The notes beneath the pieces were generated by a model, which saw nothing but the letters and a program-made list of their open reading frames with translations, ran no database searches and was not told where the DNA came from. From Christensenella sp. UBA1750 (GTDB lineage Bacteria; Bacillota; Clostridia; Christensenellales; UBA1750), in contig DCHO01000016.1 in assembly GCA_002315655.1 (NCBI GenBank), forward strand, positions 1 through 22,464: a stretch of 22,464 bases of DNA, given 5' to 3'. Made by a program: the position numbers and the translations under genes. Below are positions 15,885 to 21,865 of the stretch, piece by piece; within the stretch, counting starts at the first letter, position 1, and each line of letters opens with the position of its first letter.

Positions 15885-15917
15885 AAAAGAGAAGCCGCCG
15901 CGCTTCTCTTTTTTTAT
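15885..15917 (+). terminator. Terminator of the cysS operon
   Basis: AAAAGAGAAGC (15885-15895) and GCTTCTCTTTT (15902-15912) form a perfect stem around a 6-nt loop, followed by further T residues. Confidence 0.88.
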
Positions 15918-15929
15918 TGTATCAAACAG

Positions 15930-15958
15930 TTGATTTCATAGCAGGATTTAGCTATAAT
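15930..15958 (+). promoter_or_regulatory. Promoter of the toxin-antitoxin pair
   Basis: TTGATT (15930-15935), a 17-nt spacer and TATAAT (15953-15958), 31 nt before the antitoxin start. Confidence 0.75.
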
Positions 15959-15988
15959 ATAGGCAGAATAAGTTCAGGAGGTACTGCC

Positions 15989-16267
15989 ATGAACATCCGT
16001 CCGTCCGCTTCCATCCGTCAGAACTACAACGAAATTGCCCTGCTCTGTAAGAACACGAGAGAACCTGTTTACCTGACCAAGAACGGGGAAGGCGATCTGG
16101 TCGTCATGGACATTGACGCTTTCCACAGGCGGGAAAAGATGCTTGATCTCCGGGAAAAGCTGTTGAACATCGAGCGGGAGCGTCTGTCCGGGGCGCACTA
16201 TTCCTCCGTGGACGAGCTGGAACAACGCCTTTCCGACATTCTTGAAAGCGTCGGAGGGCGGAAGTGA
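15989..16267 (+). CDS. Type II antitoxin, Phd/YefM family
   Basis: This 92-residue protein has the Phd/YefM N-terminal DNA-binding fold: IRPSASIRQNYNEIALLCKN, then EPVYLTKNGEGDLVVMDIDAF (about residues 3-45). A charged helical C-terminus would wrap the toxin. It neutralises the ParE/RelE-type toxin encoded next and represses the operon (known for the family). AGGAGG lies upstream of ATG 15989; an earlier in-frame start near 15875 runs through the promoter and is rejected. Its TGA stop overlaps the toxin ATG by one base (TGATG). Confidence 0.9.
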   Translation: MNIRPSASIRQNYNEIALLCKNTREPVYLTKNGEGDLVVMDIDAFHRREKMLDLREKLLNIERERLSGAHYSSVDELEQRLSDILESVGGRK

Positions 16268-16581
16268 TGCGCTACACCGTCTCCGTATCCGACGCCGCTT
16301 CCTCCATGCTTTCCGAACACCTCCTGTTTCTTGCACAGGCGAACCTTTCAGCCGCCGAAAAGCTGCGAAGGGAGATCATAGACGGCATTCGCAGTCTGGA
16401 AGAAATGCCGGAACGCTGCCCCTATCTGGAGCTTGGGAACCATAACTATAAGTACAGAAAGCTGTTGGCTGCCAAACGGTATCTCATTCTATATACCATC
16501 GTCGAATATCAGGTCTATGTGGAATACATCGTGGATTGCCGGCAGGATTATCAGTGGCTCATCGGTTCAACAGAGTTATAA
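16267..16581 (+). CDS. Type II toxin, RelE/ParE superfamily
   Basis: This 104-residue protein of the RelE/ParE fold begins MRYTVSVSDAA, has the two-helix hairpin (about 15-45), and carries the C-terminal beta strands RYLILYTIVEYQVYVEYIVD followed by RQDYQWL. The superfamily includes mRNA interferases and gyrase poisons; the RxDYxxL ending is common to both and does not settle which. ATG 16267 overlaps the antitoxin stop, so it is translationally coupled. A GTG at 16264 is a possible alternative. The pair is closed by its own terminator, a self-contained module between housekeeping genes. Confidence 0.88.
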   Translation: MRYTVSVSDAASSMLSEHLLFLAQANLSAAEKLRREIIDGIRSLEEMPERCPYLELGNHNYKYRKLLAAKRYLILYTIVEYQVYVEYIVDCRQDYQWLIGSTEL

Positions 16582-16586
16582 GAATC

Positions 16587-16624
16587 AAAAAGTGCCGTCC
16601 GAATCCAATCGGGCGGCACTTTTC
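16587..16624 (+). terminator. Terminator of the toxin-antitoxin operon
   Basis: AAAAGTGCCGTCCGA and TCGGGCGGCACTTTT form a stem of about 15 bp with one G-T wobble (16588-16602 with 16609-16623). T residues on both sides make it bidirectional-capable. Confidence 0.85.
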
Positions 16625-16723
16625 CGCTTATCCTGCACACGTCATCTCAACGTGTCTGCAATGTCCTTTTTTATTTTTTATGGGCGTAATGTCACTAATG
16701 TCCGAAATACCGTCTTCCATGGC

Positions 16724-17497
16724 TTAGTCCTCTAAGGACGCAACGTAGTGCGCCAGTTCCAGTGCGATGTCGAAATGTCCCACATCATGCTGGGTTCCCT
16801 TATAGCTGCCGTCCTTGGGCTTGCGGTAGTCCCACTTGGGCGCGTCCAGCAAATCGCCGGAGGTGAAGAAGCCATAGAGCTTCTTGCCGCGGAACTGCGC
16901 CCAGGCCTGCGCCCCGGCAAACTCCATTTCAACCGAGATGCACCCCTCGGCCTTGTGGCGTTCCACTTCGGCGCGGGTCTCGCGGTAGAAGGCGTCGGTC
17001 GTCCATGTCTTGCCCAGCGCATAGGGCAGCCCGGCTTCCTGCATGAAGGCCTCCACGACCTTGCAGTTGTCCGCCTCGATGAAGTCGGAAGCGGGGGCGT
17101 AATGGTAAGAGGTGCCCTCGTCGCGGTAAGCGGCGGTGGGAACCATCACCTTGCCGCGGGCAATTTCCTTGTTTAAGCACCCTGCGCCGCCAAAGAGGAT
17201 GTATTTGCCGGTGTTGAGCTCCACGCGGGAGTCCTCCATCAGCGCAACGTAAGCGGGCGCGCCGATGTAGCTCTTGTAGAAGGCGAAGGTCTTTCCGCCG
17301 TAGGTGAACTGCCACACCGGGGTCTTGCCGGTAGCGGCGTAGAAGGTTGCGATCTGCTTGCAGTCAAAATTCTCGCACACATATTTCTCAATCTCGTGCG
17401 AGAAGGTAATAATGCAAACATCCACCTTAACTGCATCTTCTTTAATGCTCGGATCGATCAGAGCTTCGGTTCTTGTATCGAATGCTTCAGTAATCAT
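16724..17497 (-). CDS. Nucleoside phosphorylase family protein (uridine phosphorylase-like)
   Basis: This 257-residue protein belongs to the PNP/UDP (nucleoside phosphorylase-I) family. Phosphate/ribose-site features are FGGAGCLNKEIARGKVMVP (102-120) and DEGTSYHY, and TTDAFYRET is at 166-174. The family signature SVEMEFAG (188-195) has the ribose-binding E190 and E192. TSGDLLD (212-218) corresponds to the base-site loop. It should cleave a nucleoside with phosphate; uridine is the best guess, but other nucleosides are possible. ATG 17497 has AAGGAGGT 10 nt upstream. It is transcribed alone, divergent from the ABC-F gene. Confidence 0.87.
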   Translation of the reverse strand: MITEAFDTRTEALIDPSIKEDAVKVDVCIITFSHEIEKYVCENFDCKQIATFYAATGKTPVWQFTYGGKTFAFYKSYIGAPAYVALMEDSRVELNTGKYILFGGAGCLNKEIARGKVMVPTAAYRDEGTSYHYAPASDFIEADNCKVVEAFMQEAGLPYALGKTWTTDAFYRETRAEVERHKAEGCISVEMEFAGAQAWAQFRGKKLYGFFTSGDLLDAPKWDYRKPKDGSYKGTQHDVGHFDIALELAHYVASLED

Positions 17498-17536
17498 TTT
17501 GTCATTTACCTCCTTGCAGACAGATTTTGAGATGAT

Positions 17537-17580
17537 GTGTGCCTGAAAAAGCTGCTTTGAAGTATATCAGCAAGGCACAC
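17537..17580. promoter_or_regulatory. Inverted repeat spanning the nucleoside phosphorylase promoter
   Basis: GTGTGCCT (17537-17544) and AGGCACAC (17573-17580) are perfect complements, with a nested GCTG/CAGC pair inside. On the minus strand an extended -10, TGATATACT (-10 at 17561-17566), lies between the arms. It is therefore a likely operator or 5' UTR hairpin for the leftward gene. Confidence 0.5.
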
Positions 17581-17634
17581 CTAAAAAAAACTAATTTCTG
17601 TAATTTCAAGGCAAATTGTTCGTAAACAAACTCG

Positions 17635-17663
17635 TTGACAGGTTCTGTTTTTGATGGTAAAAT
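17635..17663 (+). promoter_or_regulatory. Promoter of the ABC-F gene and its leader
   Basis: TTGACA (17635-17640), a 17-nt spacer and TAAAAT (17658-17663). It lies 217 nt upstream of the ABC-F start codon, leaving a long leader. Confidence 0.75.
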
Positions 17664-17669
17664 AATCCC

Positions 17670-17880
17670 ATAAATCAGCCACGGAGGTACCCACAACAGG
17701 CATGATGAAGTTCTAAGATACGCAGTTGAATTCCACAACCGATCCATAAATCTTTATGGACGGCTTATTCTGTGCGGAACAAACGGCTGCGGGCGAAGAA
17801 TTTCGGCCTGCTTTTTTTGTGCCCGAAAACCTTTTCCCGCGCCTATTTTCGCAAAAGCGATTCCGTTTGGAGGGATGCCC
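17670..17880 (+). promoter_or_regulatory. Candidate attenuation leader of the ABC-F gene
   Basis: The leader holds, in order: a ribosome binding site, GGAGGT (17683-17688); a tiny reading frame MMKF-stop (17702-17716), although its spacing of 13 nt is long; a hairpin with 11 bp and one bulge (17738-17763, core TCCATAAA/TTTATGGA); and a terminator-like hairpin followed by T7 (17789-17818). TTTCGG in the terminator can alternatively pair with CCGAAA at 17823-17828. This layout is typical of ribosome-mediated attenuation of antibiotic-resistance ABC-F genes (inference). Confidence 0.6.
17789..17818 (+). terminator. Leader terminator upstream of the ABC-F gene
   Basis: GCGGGC-GAA pairs with TTC-G-GCCTGC (one G-T pair, one bulged G) around a short loop, followed by seven T residues (17812-17818). 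It sits between the promoter at 17635 and the gene, so it must be read through. Confidence 0.65.
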
Positions 17881-19353
17881 ATGGCACACATCACCGTTTC
17901 TCATCTCTCCCTCTCCTTTGGTGAGCGGGAGCTCTTTCACGACATTTCCTTTTCCATTGAGCGCGGGCAAAAGGTGGGGCTGGTTGGCTCCAACGGCGCG
18001 GGAAAGTCCACGCTGCTGTCGGTTCTCTTAGGCAATCCCGACGCTCCGCCCCTCGACGGGGGACAGATTCGCATCGACGAAAAGGGCGGCATTGCCTACA
18101 TGAAGCAGGAATCCGAGGACGAACGCGCCACGACCCTATCCGGCGGCGAGCGCACGAAAAAGGCCTTAAATGAGGTGCTTTCTAAGGACTGCGGGCTGCT
18201 CATTTTAGACGAACCCACCAACCACTTAGACGCTCCCTCGGTACAGGCGCTCATCAAAGAATTGGAAAACTATTGGGGCACACTGCTCATGGTCTCCCAC
18301 GACCGCTACTTTTTAGACCGAACCGTTGACCGCATCATAGAATTGGAAAACGGGCACCTGACCGAGTATGACGGCGGCTACACCGACTACCGGGAACAAA
18401 AGGCCTTCAACTACAAGACCGCTCTCAAACGCTATGAGGACGACCGCCAGCGGCAGCAGGCCATAAAGAGCGACATCGCCATGATTCGCGCCCGGGCGGA
18501 AAAAGGCTTCCGGGAATCCACCGCCAAGGAAAAGGACGGGCGCAAGTTGGGCATGGGCGTGAAGGAGCACCGCCGCGCCTCCACCATGAAGCTGGACAAA
18601 AAGGTCAAGAGTGACGTAAAACGGCTGGAAAAGATGATCTCCGAGGGCGAAAAACGCCCGGAGGAGGAAAAAAGCGTGCGCTTTCAGATCAGCGGCGAGC
18701 GCATCCACGGGCGACGCATCGCGGAGGCGAAGAACCTTTCCAAAGCCTTCGGGGAAAAAGTCCTCTTTGAAGGCGCAAATTTCACAGTAAGCGGCGGGGA
18801 GCGCATCGCCTTATTCGGCGCAAACGGCAGCGGCAAGACCACCTTCATCAATATGCTGCTGGGCAGCGAACCGTATGACGGCGAACTGTGGCTCTCCCCC
18901 ACCGCAAAGCCCTATCTCATCGAACAGGATTTCGCGGAGTTCCGCGACAAATCCCTATCCGTACTGCGCTATCTCAACAACGAATTAGGCTCCATTGACG
19001 GCGTGATGCGCACGACCCTTTTCAACATGGGGCTGACGGCAGGCAACATGGAGCAGCCCGTCTGCTCCCTCTCCTTCGGCGAGCAAATGAAGCTGAAATT
19101 AGCCGTCCCGATATTGCGGCAGGAAAACTTTCTTATTTTGGACGAACCGACCAATCATTTAGACCTGCCCACGCGGGAGCGGCTGGAAGAAACGCTGGCA
19201 AGCTACAACGGTACTCTGTTCATCGTCTCTCACGACCTTTACCTGCTCTCCCGGCTCTGCACGCGGGTGCTTATTCTGGAAAACGGCGGCATCACGGTCT
19301 TTCCGGGAACCTTTAGGGAATACATGGACAGCGAGCCGGAATTTCTTTCCTGA
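17881..19353 (+). CDS. ABC-F family ATPase (ribosome-associated, likely antibiotic-resistance type)
   Basis: This 490-residue soluble protein has two ABC domains and no membrane segments. Domain 1: Walker A GSNGAGKS (36-43), signature LSGGE (86-90), Walker B LLILDEPTNHLD (106-117), H-loop VSHDRYF. A charged helical linker (about 165-275) is the probable P-site tRNA interaction/resistance region. Domain 2: Walker A GANGSGKT (313-320), signature LSFGE (397-401), Walker B FLILDEPTNHLD (417-428). In domain 1 only about a dozen residues separate the Q-loop (KQE, 75-77) from the signature, so the helical subdomain is mostly missing. ABC-F proteins act on the ribosome; the linker and leader suggest drug protection, but the drug class is not predictable. 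ATG 17881 fits GGAGGG at 6 nt; ATG 17875 abuts it. Confidence 0.9.
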   Translation: MAHITVSHLSLSFGERELFHDISFSIERGQKVGLVGSNGAGKSTLLSVLLGNPDAPPLDGGQIRIDEKGGIAYMKQESEDERATTLSGGERTKKALNEVLSKDCGLLILDEPTNHLDAPSVQALIKELENYWGTLLMVSHDRYFLDRTVDRIIELENGHLTEYDGGYTDYREQKAFNYKTALKRYEDDRQRQQAIKSDIAMIRARAEKGFRESTAKEKDGRKLGMGVKEHRRASTMKLDKKVKSDVKRLEKMISEGEKRPEEEKSVRFQISGERIHGRRIAEAKNLSKAFGEKVLFEGANFTVSGGERIALFGANGSGKTTFINMLLGSEPYDGELWLSPTAKPYLIEQDFAEFRDKSLSVLRYLNNELGSIDGVMRTTLFNMGLTAGNMEQPVCSLSFGEQMKLKLAVPILRQENFLILDEPTNHLDLPTRERLEETLASYNGTLFIVSHDLYLLSRLCTRVLILENGGITVFPGTFREYMDSEPEFLS

Positions 19354-19357
19354 ACGG

Positions 19358-19386
19358 TTGAATTTTCTCTCCTGCGGGGCTATACT
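19358..19386 (+). promoter_or_regulatory. Promoter of the CapA-like gene
   Basis: TTGAAT (19358-19363), a 17-nt spacer and TATACT (19381-19386), followed by AAGGAAAA. Confidence 0.7.
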
Positions 19387-19412
19387 AAGGAAAAAGAAAA
19401 GGAGCTGTTTTT

Positions 19413-20483
19413 ATGAAACTGATTATCTGCGGGGACATCGTTCCCACCGCCGCCACCACGCCCGTCTTTGAAGCGGGAGACTGCGAAGCCCTGATGGGTG
19501 CCGCCCTGCCGCTGCTGCGGGAGGCGGATTTCACCGTTGCGAATCTGGAATGTGCGCTGTCTGACATCGGCACGCCGATTGAAAAGTGCGGCCCGAACCT
19601 GCGGGGCAAGGCGGCCTTTGCCAAGGTGCTTGCCGACTGCGGCTTTACCCATCTCTCCCTTTCCAACAATCACGTCATGGATTTCGGCATCCCCGCCATG
19701 CGCGACACCGCGAAGAACATCGAGGAAAACGGCATAATCCCCTTTGGGTTCGGGGAGGACGATCAGGATTCCCGGAAGATCACCTACATCGAAAAGGACG
19801 GCAAAAAGGTCGCGCTGCTGGGCGTATGCGAGCATGAATATTCCTACGCCCTGCCCCACCGTTTCGGCGCGAATCCCTTTGACCCCTTCGACACCATGGA
19901 GGACATTTCCGTTGCCAAGCAGAACGCCGATTTCGTTGTGGTGATGTACCACGGCGGCAAGGAGCAGTGCGAGGTGCCTTCTCCCCGGCTGCGCAAGGCC
20001 TGCCGCGCCATGGTGCGCGCCGGTGCCGACCTCATTCTCTGCCAGCACAGCCATTGCATCGGCTGCATGGAAAACTATCGCGGCGGCGAGATCGTCTACG
20101 GCACGGGCAACTTCAATTTCGCCAAATACTCCGACCATCCCCACTGGCATTCCGGCTTAATGACCGTTGTGGATTTTGCCGAGGAAACCGACATTTCCTA
20201 CCTGCCCGTTGTTGTGAATGACACCGGCATCACCTTAGCTAAGGGCAGCGAAAAGGAGGAAATCCTAAGCGGCTTCTTAAAACGCAGCGAGATGATCGAA
20301 GACGAAGCTCTCTGGATGGAAGCGTGGAAAAAATTCTGCCTCTCCGTGGAGGAAAACTACCGCAAGGCCGCTTCCGACAGCGAAAAGCAGGTCTTCCCGC
20401 ACTATTTGGACTGCGAAGCGCATCTGGATGTCTGGCACACGCTGTTTGAGACCTGGCACAGAACCGGCAAAACTATGGAATAA
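19413..20483 (+). CDS. CapA family metallophosphatase-like protein
   Basis: This 356-residue protein belongs to the CapA/PgsA family, a calcineurin-like phosphoesterase fold. Motifs in order are GD (7-8), NLE (44-46), LSNNHVMDFG (83-92), YHGG (179-182), QHSHC (211-215) and YGTGNF (229-234), which together form the di-metal site. Family members take part in poly-gamma-glutamate or capsule synthesis when membrane-anchored. This one lacks a signal peptide or membrane anchor, so a cytoplasmic phosphoesterase of unknown substrate is more likely. No capB or capC is nearby. The C-terminal 100 residues (from about 270) are helical and charged. AAAAGGAG precedes ATG 19413, and a 12-bp terminator follows immediately. 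Confidence 0.87.
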   Translation: MKLIICGDIVPTAATTPVFEAGDCEALMGAALPLLREADFTVANLECALSDIGTPIEKCGPNLRGKAAFAKVLADCGFTHLSLSNNHVMDFGIPAMRDTAKNIEENGIIPFGFGEDDQDSRKITYIEKDGKKVALLGVCEHEYSYALPHRFGANPFDPFDTMEDISVAKQNADFVVVMYHGGKEQCEVPSPRLRKACRAMVRAGADLILCQHSHCIGCMENYRGGEIVYGTGNFNFAKYSDHPHWHSGLMTVVDFAEETDISYLPVVVNDTGITLAKGSEKEEILSGFLKRSEMIEDEALWMEAWKKFCLSVEENYRKAASDSEKQVFPHYLDCEAHLDVWHTLFETWHRTGKTME

Positions 20484-20486
20484 AGC

Positions 20487-20525
20487 AACGGCGCACGACC
20501 TTGAAAGAAGATCGTGCGCCGTTTT
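20487..20525 (+). terminator. Terminator of the CapA-like gene
   Basis: A perfect 12-bp stem, AACGGCGCACGA (20487-20498) with TCGTGCGCCGTT (20512-20523), then TT. It begins 3 nt after the stop codon and may also stop the converging GNAT transcript. Confidence 0.88.
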
Positions 20526-20528
20526 GTG

Positions 20529-21053
20529 TCAATAAATGCCGTACTTTTCGTCCGCATTCTCCAAAGTCTTCCAGAATTTCCAAAATTCCGCCTTTGTCAC
20601 GTTCCCGCCCCGGGAAAGGATTTCATAATCAACTCCGCGCCAGCGGTACTTTGTTTCGGTTTCCGCAAAGCCGTTTTTCAGATAGAACGCCTTGCGCCGC
20701 AACCGCTCCGGCAGGTTTTCCGCGCCTCTCACAGGCTGTTCAATGTCCACCAAAATCCGCTTCCCCGGGCGCTGCCCGGCAAGACATTCCAGTGCCTTTC
20801 TTCCCATGCCCTGGCCGCGCAGATTTTCTTTTACGGCAAAATAAATGATGTGGTAGAGGCCGCCCACCGTCAGGCACGCAAGAAATCCCGCAAATTCGCC
20901 GTTTTGGTCAATCGCAAACACCTCACCGTGCCCGCGTTCATCCTCGAGCAAAGGCTCCAACGTGGAAAATTCCTCCGGCGGGAAGACGGTTTTTGACAAG
21001 GTCTCACACATTTCCGCTTCTTCCGTATTTCTGCAAACGGCTTTCAGGGTCAT
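20529..21053 (-). CDS. GNAT family N-acetyltransferase
   Basis: This 174-residue acetyltransferase has the acetyl-CoA motif VKENLRGQGMGRKALE (74-89) and the typical beta4 strand LYHIIYFAV before it. The C-terminus continues through RRKAFYLKNGFAETETKYRWRG, a common GNAT ending. The substrate is unknown. The start is ATG 21053 because GGAG lies 8 nt upstream; an in-frame reading from 21125 includes the promoter and is rejected. It is transcribed leftward from its own extended -10 promoter and converges on the CapA-like gene. Confidence 0.87.
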   Translation of the reverse strand: MTLKAVCRNTEEAEMCETLSKTVFPPEEFSTLEPLLEDERGHGEVFAIDQNGEFAGFLACLTVGGLYHIIYFAVKENLRGQGMGRKALECLAGQRPGKRILVDIEQPVRGAENLPERLRRKAFYLKNGFAETETKYRWRGVDYEILSRGGNVTKAEFWKFWKTLENADEKYGIY

Positions 21054-21102
21054 CCTCGTTTCTCCTTTCGCACCAACGCCCAAACTTTTGATTTCAAGGT
21101 TC

Positions 21103-21111
21103 ATTATACCA
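21103..21111 (-). promoter_or_regulatory. Extended -10 promoter of the GNAT gene
   Basis: On the minus strand, TGGTATAAT (-10 at 21103-21108) has an upstream TG. The -35 region is poor and is occupied by the 3' arm of the terminator stem at 21115-21156. Confidence 0.65.
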
Positions 21112-21112
21112 C

Positions 21113-21156
21113 AAAAAGACAGCACTTTCGACCATGTAATCGAAAGTGCTGTCTTT
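21113..21156 (-). terminator. Strong leftward terminator upstream of the GNAT gene
   Basis: A perfect 17-bp stem (21115-21131 with 21140-21156) has an 8-nt loop and is followed on the minus strand by T residues (CTTTTTG). It would end leftward transcripts from the zinc-finger peptide genes, right before the GNAT promoter. Confidence 0.85.
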
Positions 21157-21186
21157 GTGCAGGCAATCGCATCTATCGCGAATCCT

Positions 21187-21213
21187 GATTTCCCGAAGGG
21201 GAATTACGGTGCG
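21187..21213 (+). repeat. Direct repeat, copy 1 (27 bp)
   Basis: The 27 bases at 21187-21213 are identical to 21313-21339. Each contains TTTCCCGAAGGGGAA and ends in TTACGGTGCG. Copy 1 lies at the outer side of the left structured repeat element. Confidence 0.85.
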
Positions 21214-21227
21214 GAATCTCGATGAAG

Positions 21228-21344
21228 GGAGCGCAGCGACTGAAGGGCAAGCGTTACGCAGAAAAACAGTCCGGTGGACTGTTTTTCAAGGATAAGCTGC
21301 CCGTAACACCGGGATTTCCCGAAGGGGAATTACGGTGCGAAATC
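21228..21344 (+). repeat. Structured dispersed repeat, left copy
   Basis: This element of about 117 bp contains hairpin A, AAAAACAGTCC-GGT-GGACTGTTTTT (21262-21286), and hairpin B (21308-21337, loop GAA). It ends in CGGTGCGAAATC, the last bases overlapping the stop codon of the leftward peptide gene. It matches the right copy (22309-22422) in inverted orientation over its whole length. Confidence 0.8.
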
Positions 21345-21663
21345 AGTTGTTGGGTCTGTGAGACATATTGTAGTCCCAGTGGGTTCTGAGCTCCTGGAAG
21401 GTGGCGAAGGTCTTGTGGCAGTGGTTGCAGGTATTGGCCAGCGGTCTGCACCCCATATTGTAATCCCAGTGGAGCTTGAGCTCTTCCCAGCTCTCGAAGT
21501 CCTTGCCGCAGCATACACAGTGGTAGGTCTCGCCCTTATCAGCATGTTTGTTCTTGGCAAAGCCAAAGGCCTTGTATCTGCCGAAGATTTTTTTACCGCC
21601 GTTGATTTCCTCCAGCTCTTCTTCGCTCAGTTCCTGATTATTCAGTTCCTTATTCTCAGACAT
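21343..21663 (-). CDS. Double-glycine leader peptide with two tandem C2H2-like zinc fingers
   Basis: This is a 106-residue peptide of no named family that I recognise. Residues 1-23 form a classic leader: acidic and helical, QELSEEELEEINGG, ending in Gly22-Gly23, the type cut by C39 peptidase transporters. The remainder has two finger-like modules with identical spacing, C-x2-C-x12-H-x6-C/H. Module 1 is C49, C52, H65, C72; module 2 is C79, C82, H95, H102. Both contain the motif HWDYNM and repeat with a 30-residue period. At the DNA level the copies of that motif (21364 and 21454) are nearly identical, implying recent duplication. ATG 21663 has AAAAGGAG 7 nt upstream; an in-frame reading from 21777 covers the promoter. 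No modifying enzyme or exporter is in the window. Secreted metal-binding peptide, bacteriocin or RiPP precursor are all possible. Confidence 0.85.
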   Translation of the reverse strand: MSENKELNNQELSEEELEEINGGKKIFGRYKAFGFAKNKHADKGETYHCVCCGKDFESWEELKLHWDYNMGCRPLANTCNHCHKTFATFQELRTHWDYNMSHRPNN

Positions 21664-21707
21664 GTGTGTTCTCCTTTTCTGATGGTTATTTTGTTTCACC
21701 GACTCTT

Positions 21708-21777
21708 TATACGAACCAGCTATCAAAATGGCCACTCTTTTATGATAAAATTTATCATTTTTATTTTGCTTTGTCAA
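21708..21777 (-). promoter_or_regulatory. Promoter and conserved 5' UTR of the two-finger peptide gene
   Basis: On the minus strand, TTGACA (21772-21777), a 17-nt spacer and TAAATT (21749-21754). Downstream blocks GAGTGGCCA (21729-21737) and TTCGTATA (21708-21715) sit at exactly the same distances as in the promoter of the one-finger gene. Confidence 0.75.
21742..21758. promoter_or_regulatory. Palindromic operator candidate over the -10
   Basis: ATGATAAA-A-TTTATCAT is a perfect 8-bp-arm palindrome covering the -10 of the two-finger peptide gene. It is not conserved in the sister promoter, so it would give this gene separate control. Confidence 0.55.
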
Positions 21778-21839
21778 GGGTTGCGAATCCCGGAAAACCC
21801 GTTATCACGAAAGCCTAACAAAGTCTGCTTTCATGCTAA

Positions 21840-21856
21840 GAAAACGCCCCGTTTTC
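21840..21856 (-). terminator. Weak hairpin after the one-finger peptide gene
   Basis: GAAAACG and CGTTTTC pair around three bases, and an alternative CCCC/GGGG pairing overlaps. It follows the stop codon of the one-finger gene, with TTTTC inside the arm. It is at best a leaky terminator, so some read-through into the next peptide gene is possible. Confidence 0.4.
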
Positions 21857-21865
21857 AGGGGTTCC

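Noticed and set aside
16625..16723. Possible small gene or sRNA between the toxin and the nucleoside phosphorylase
   Set aside because: Only a 6-bp hairpin (ACACGT/ACGTGT near 16637) and T-rich DNA; no promoter or ribosome site that I could support.
17502..17747. 81-residue leftward reading between the phosphorylase and ABC-F genes
   Set aside because: Crosses the promoters and inverted repeats on both strands and has no ribosome site or recognisable domain.
21187..21344. CRISPR array
   Set aside because: Only two repeat copies with one 99-bp interval and internal hairpins; no cas genes and no regular spacer pattern.
21664..21777. N-terminal extension of the two-finger peptide to 144 residues
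   Set aside because: The extension covers the TTGACA promoter and palindrome; ATG 21663 has AAAAGGAG and gives a normal GG leader.
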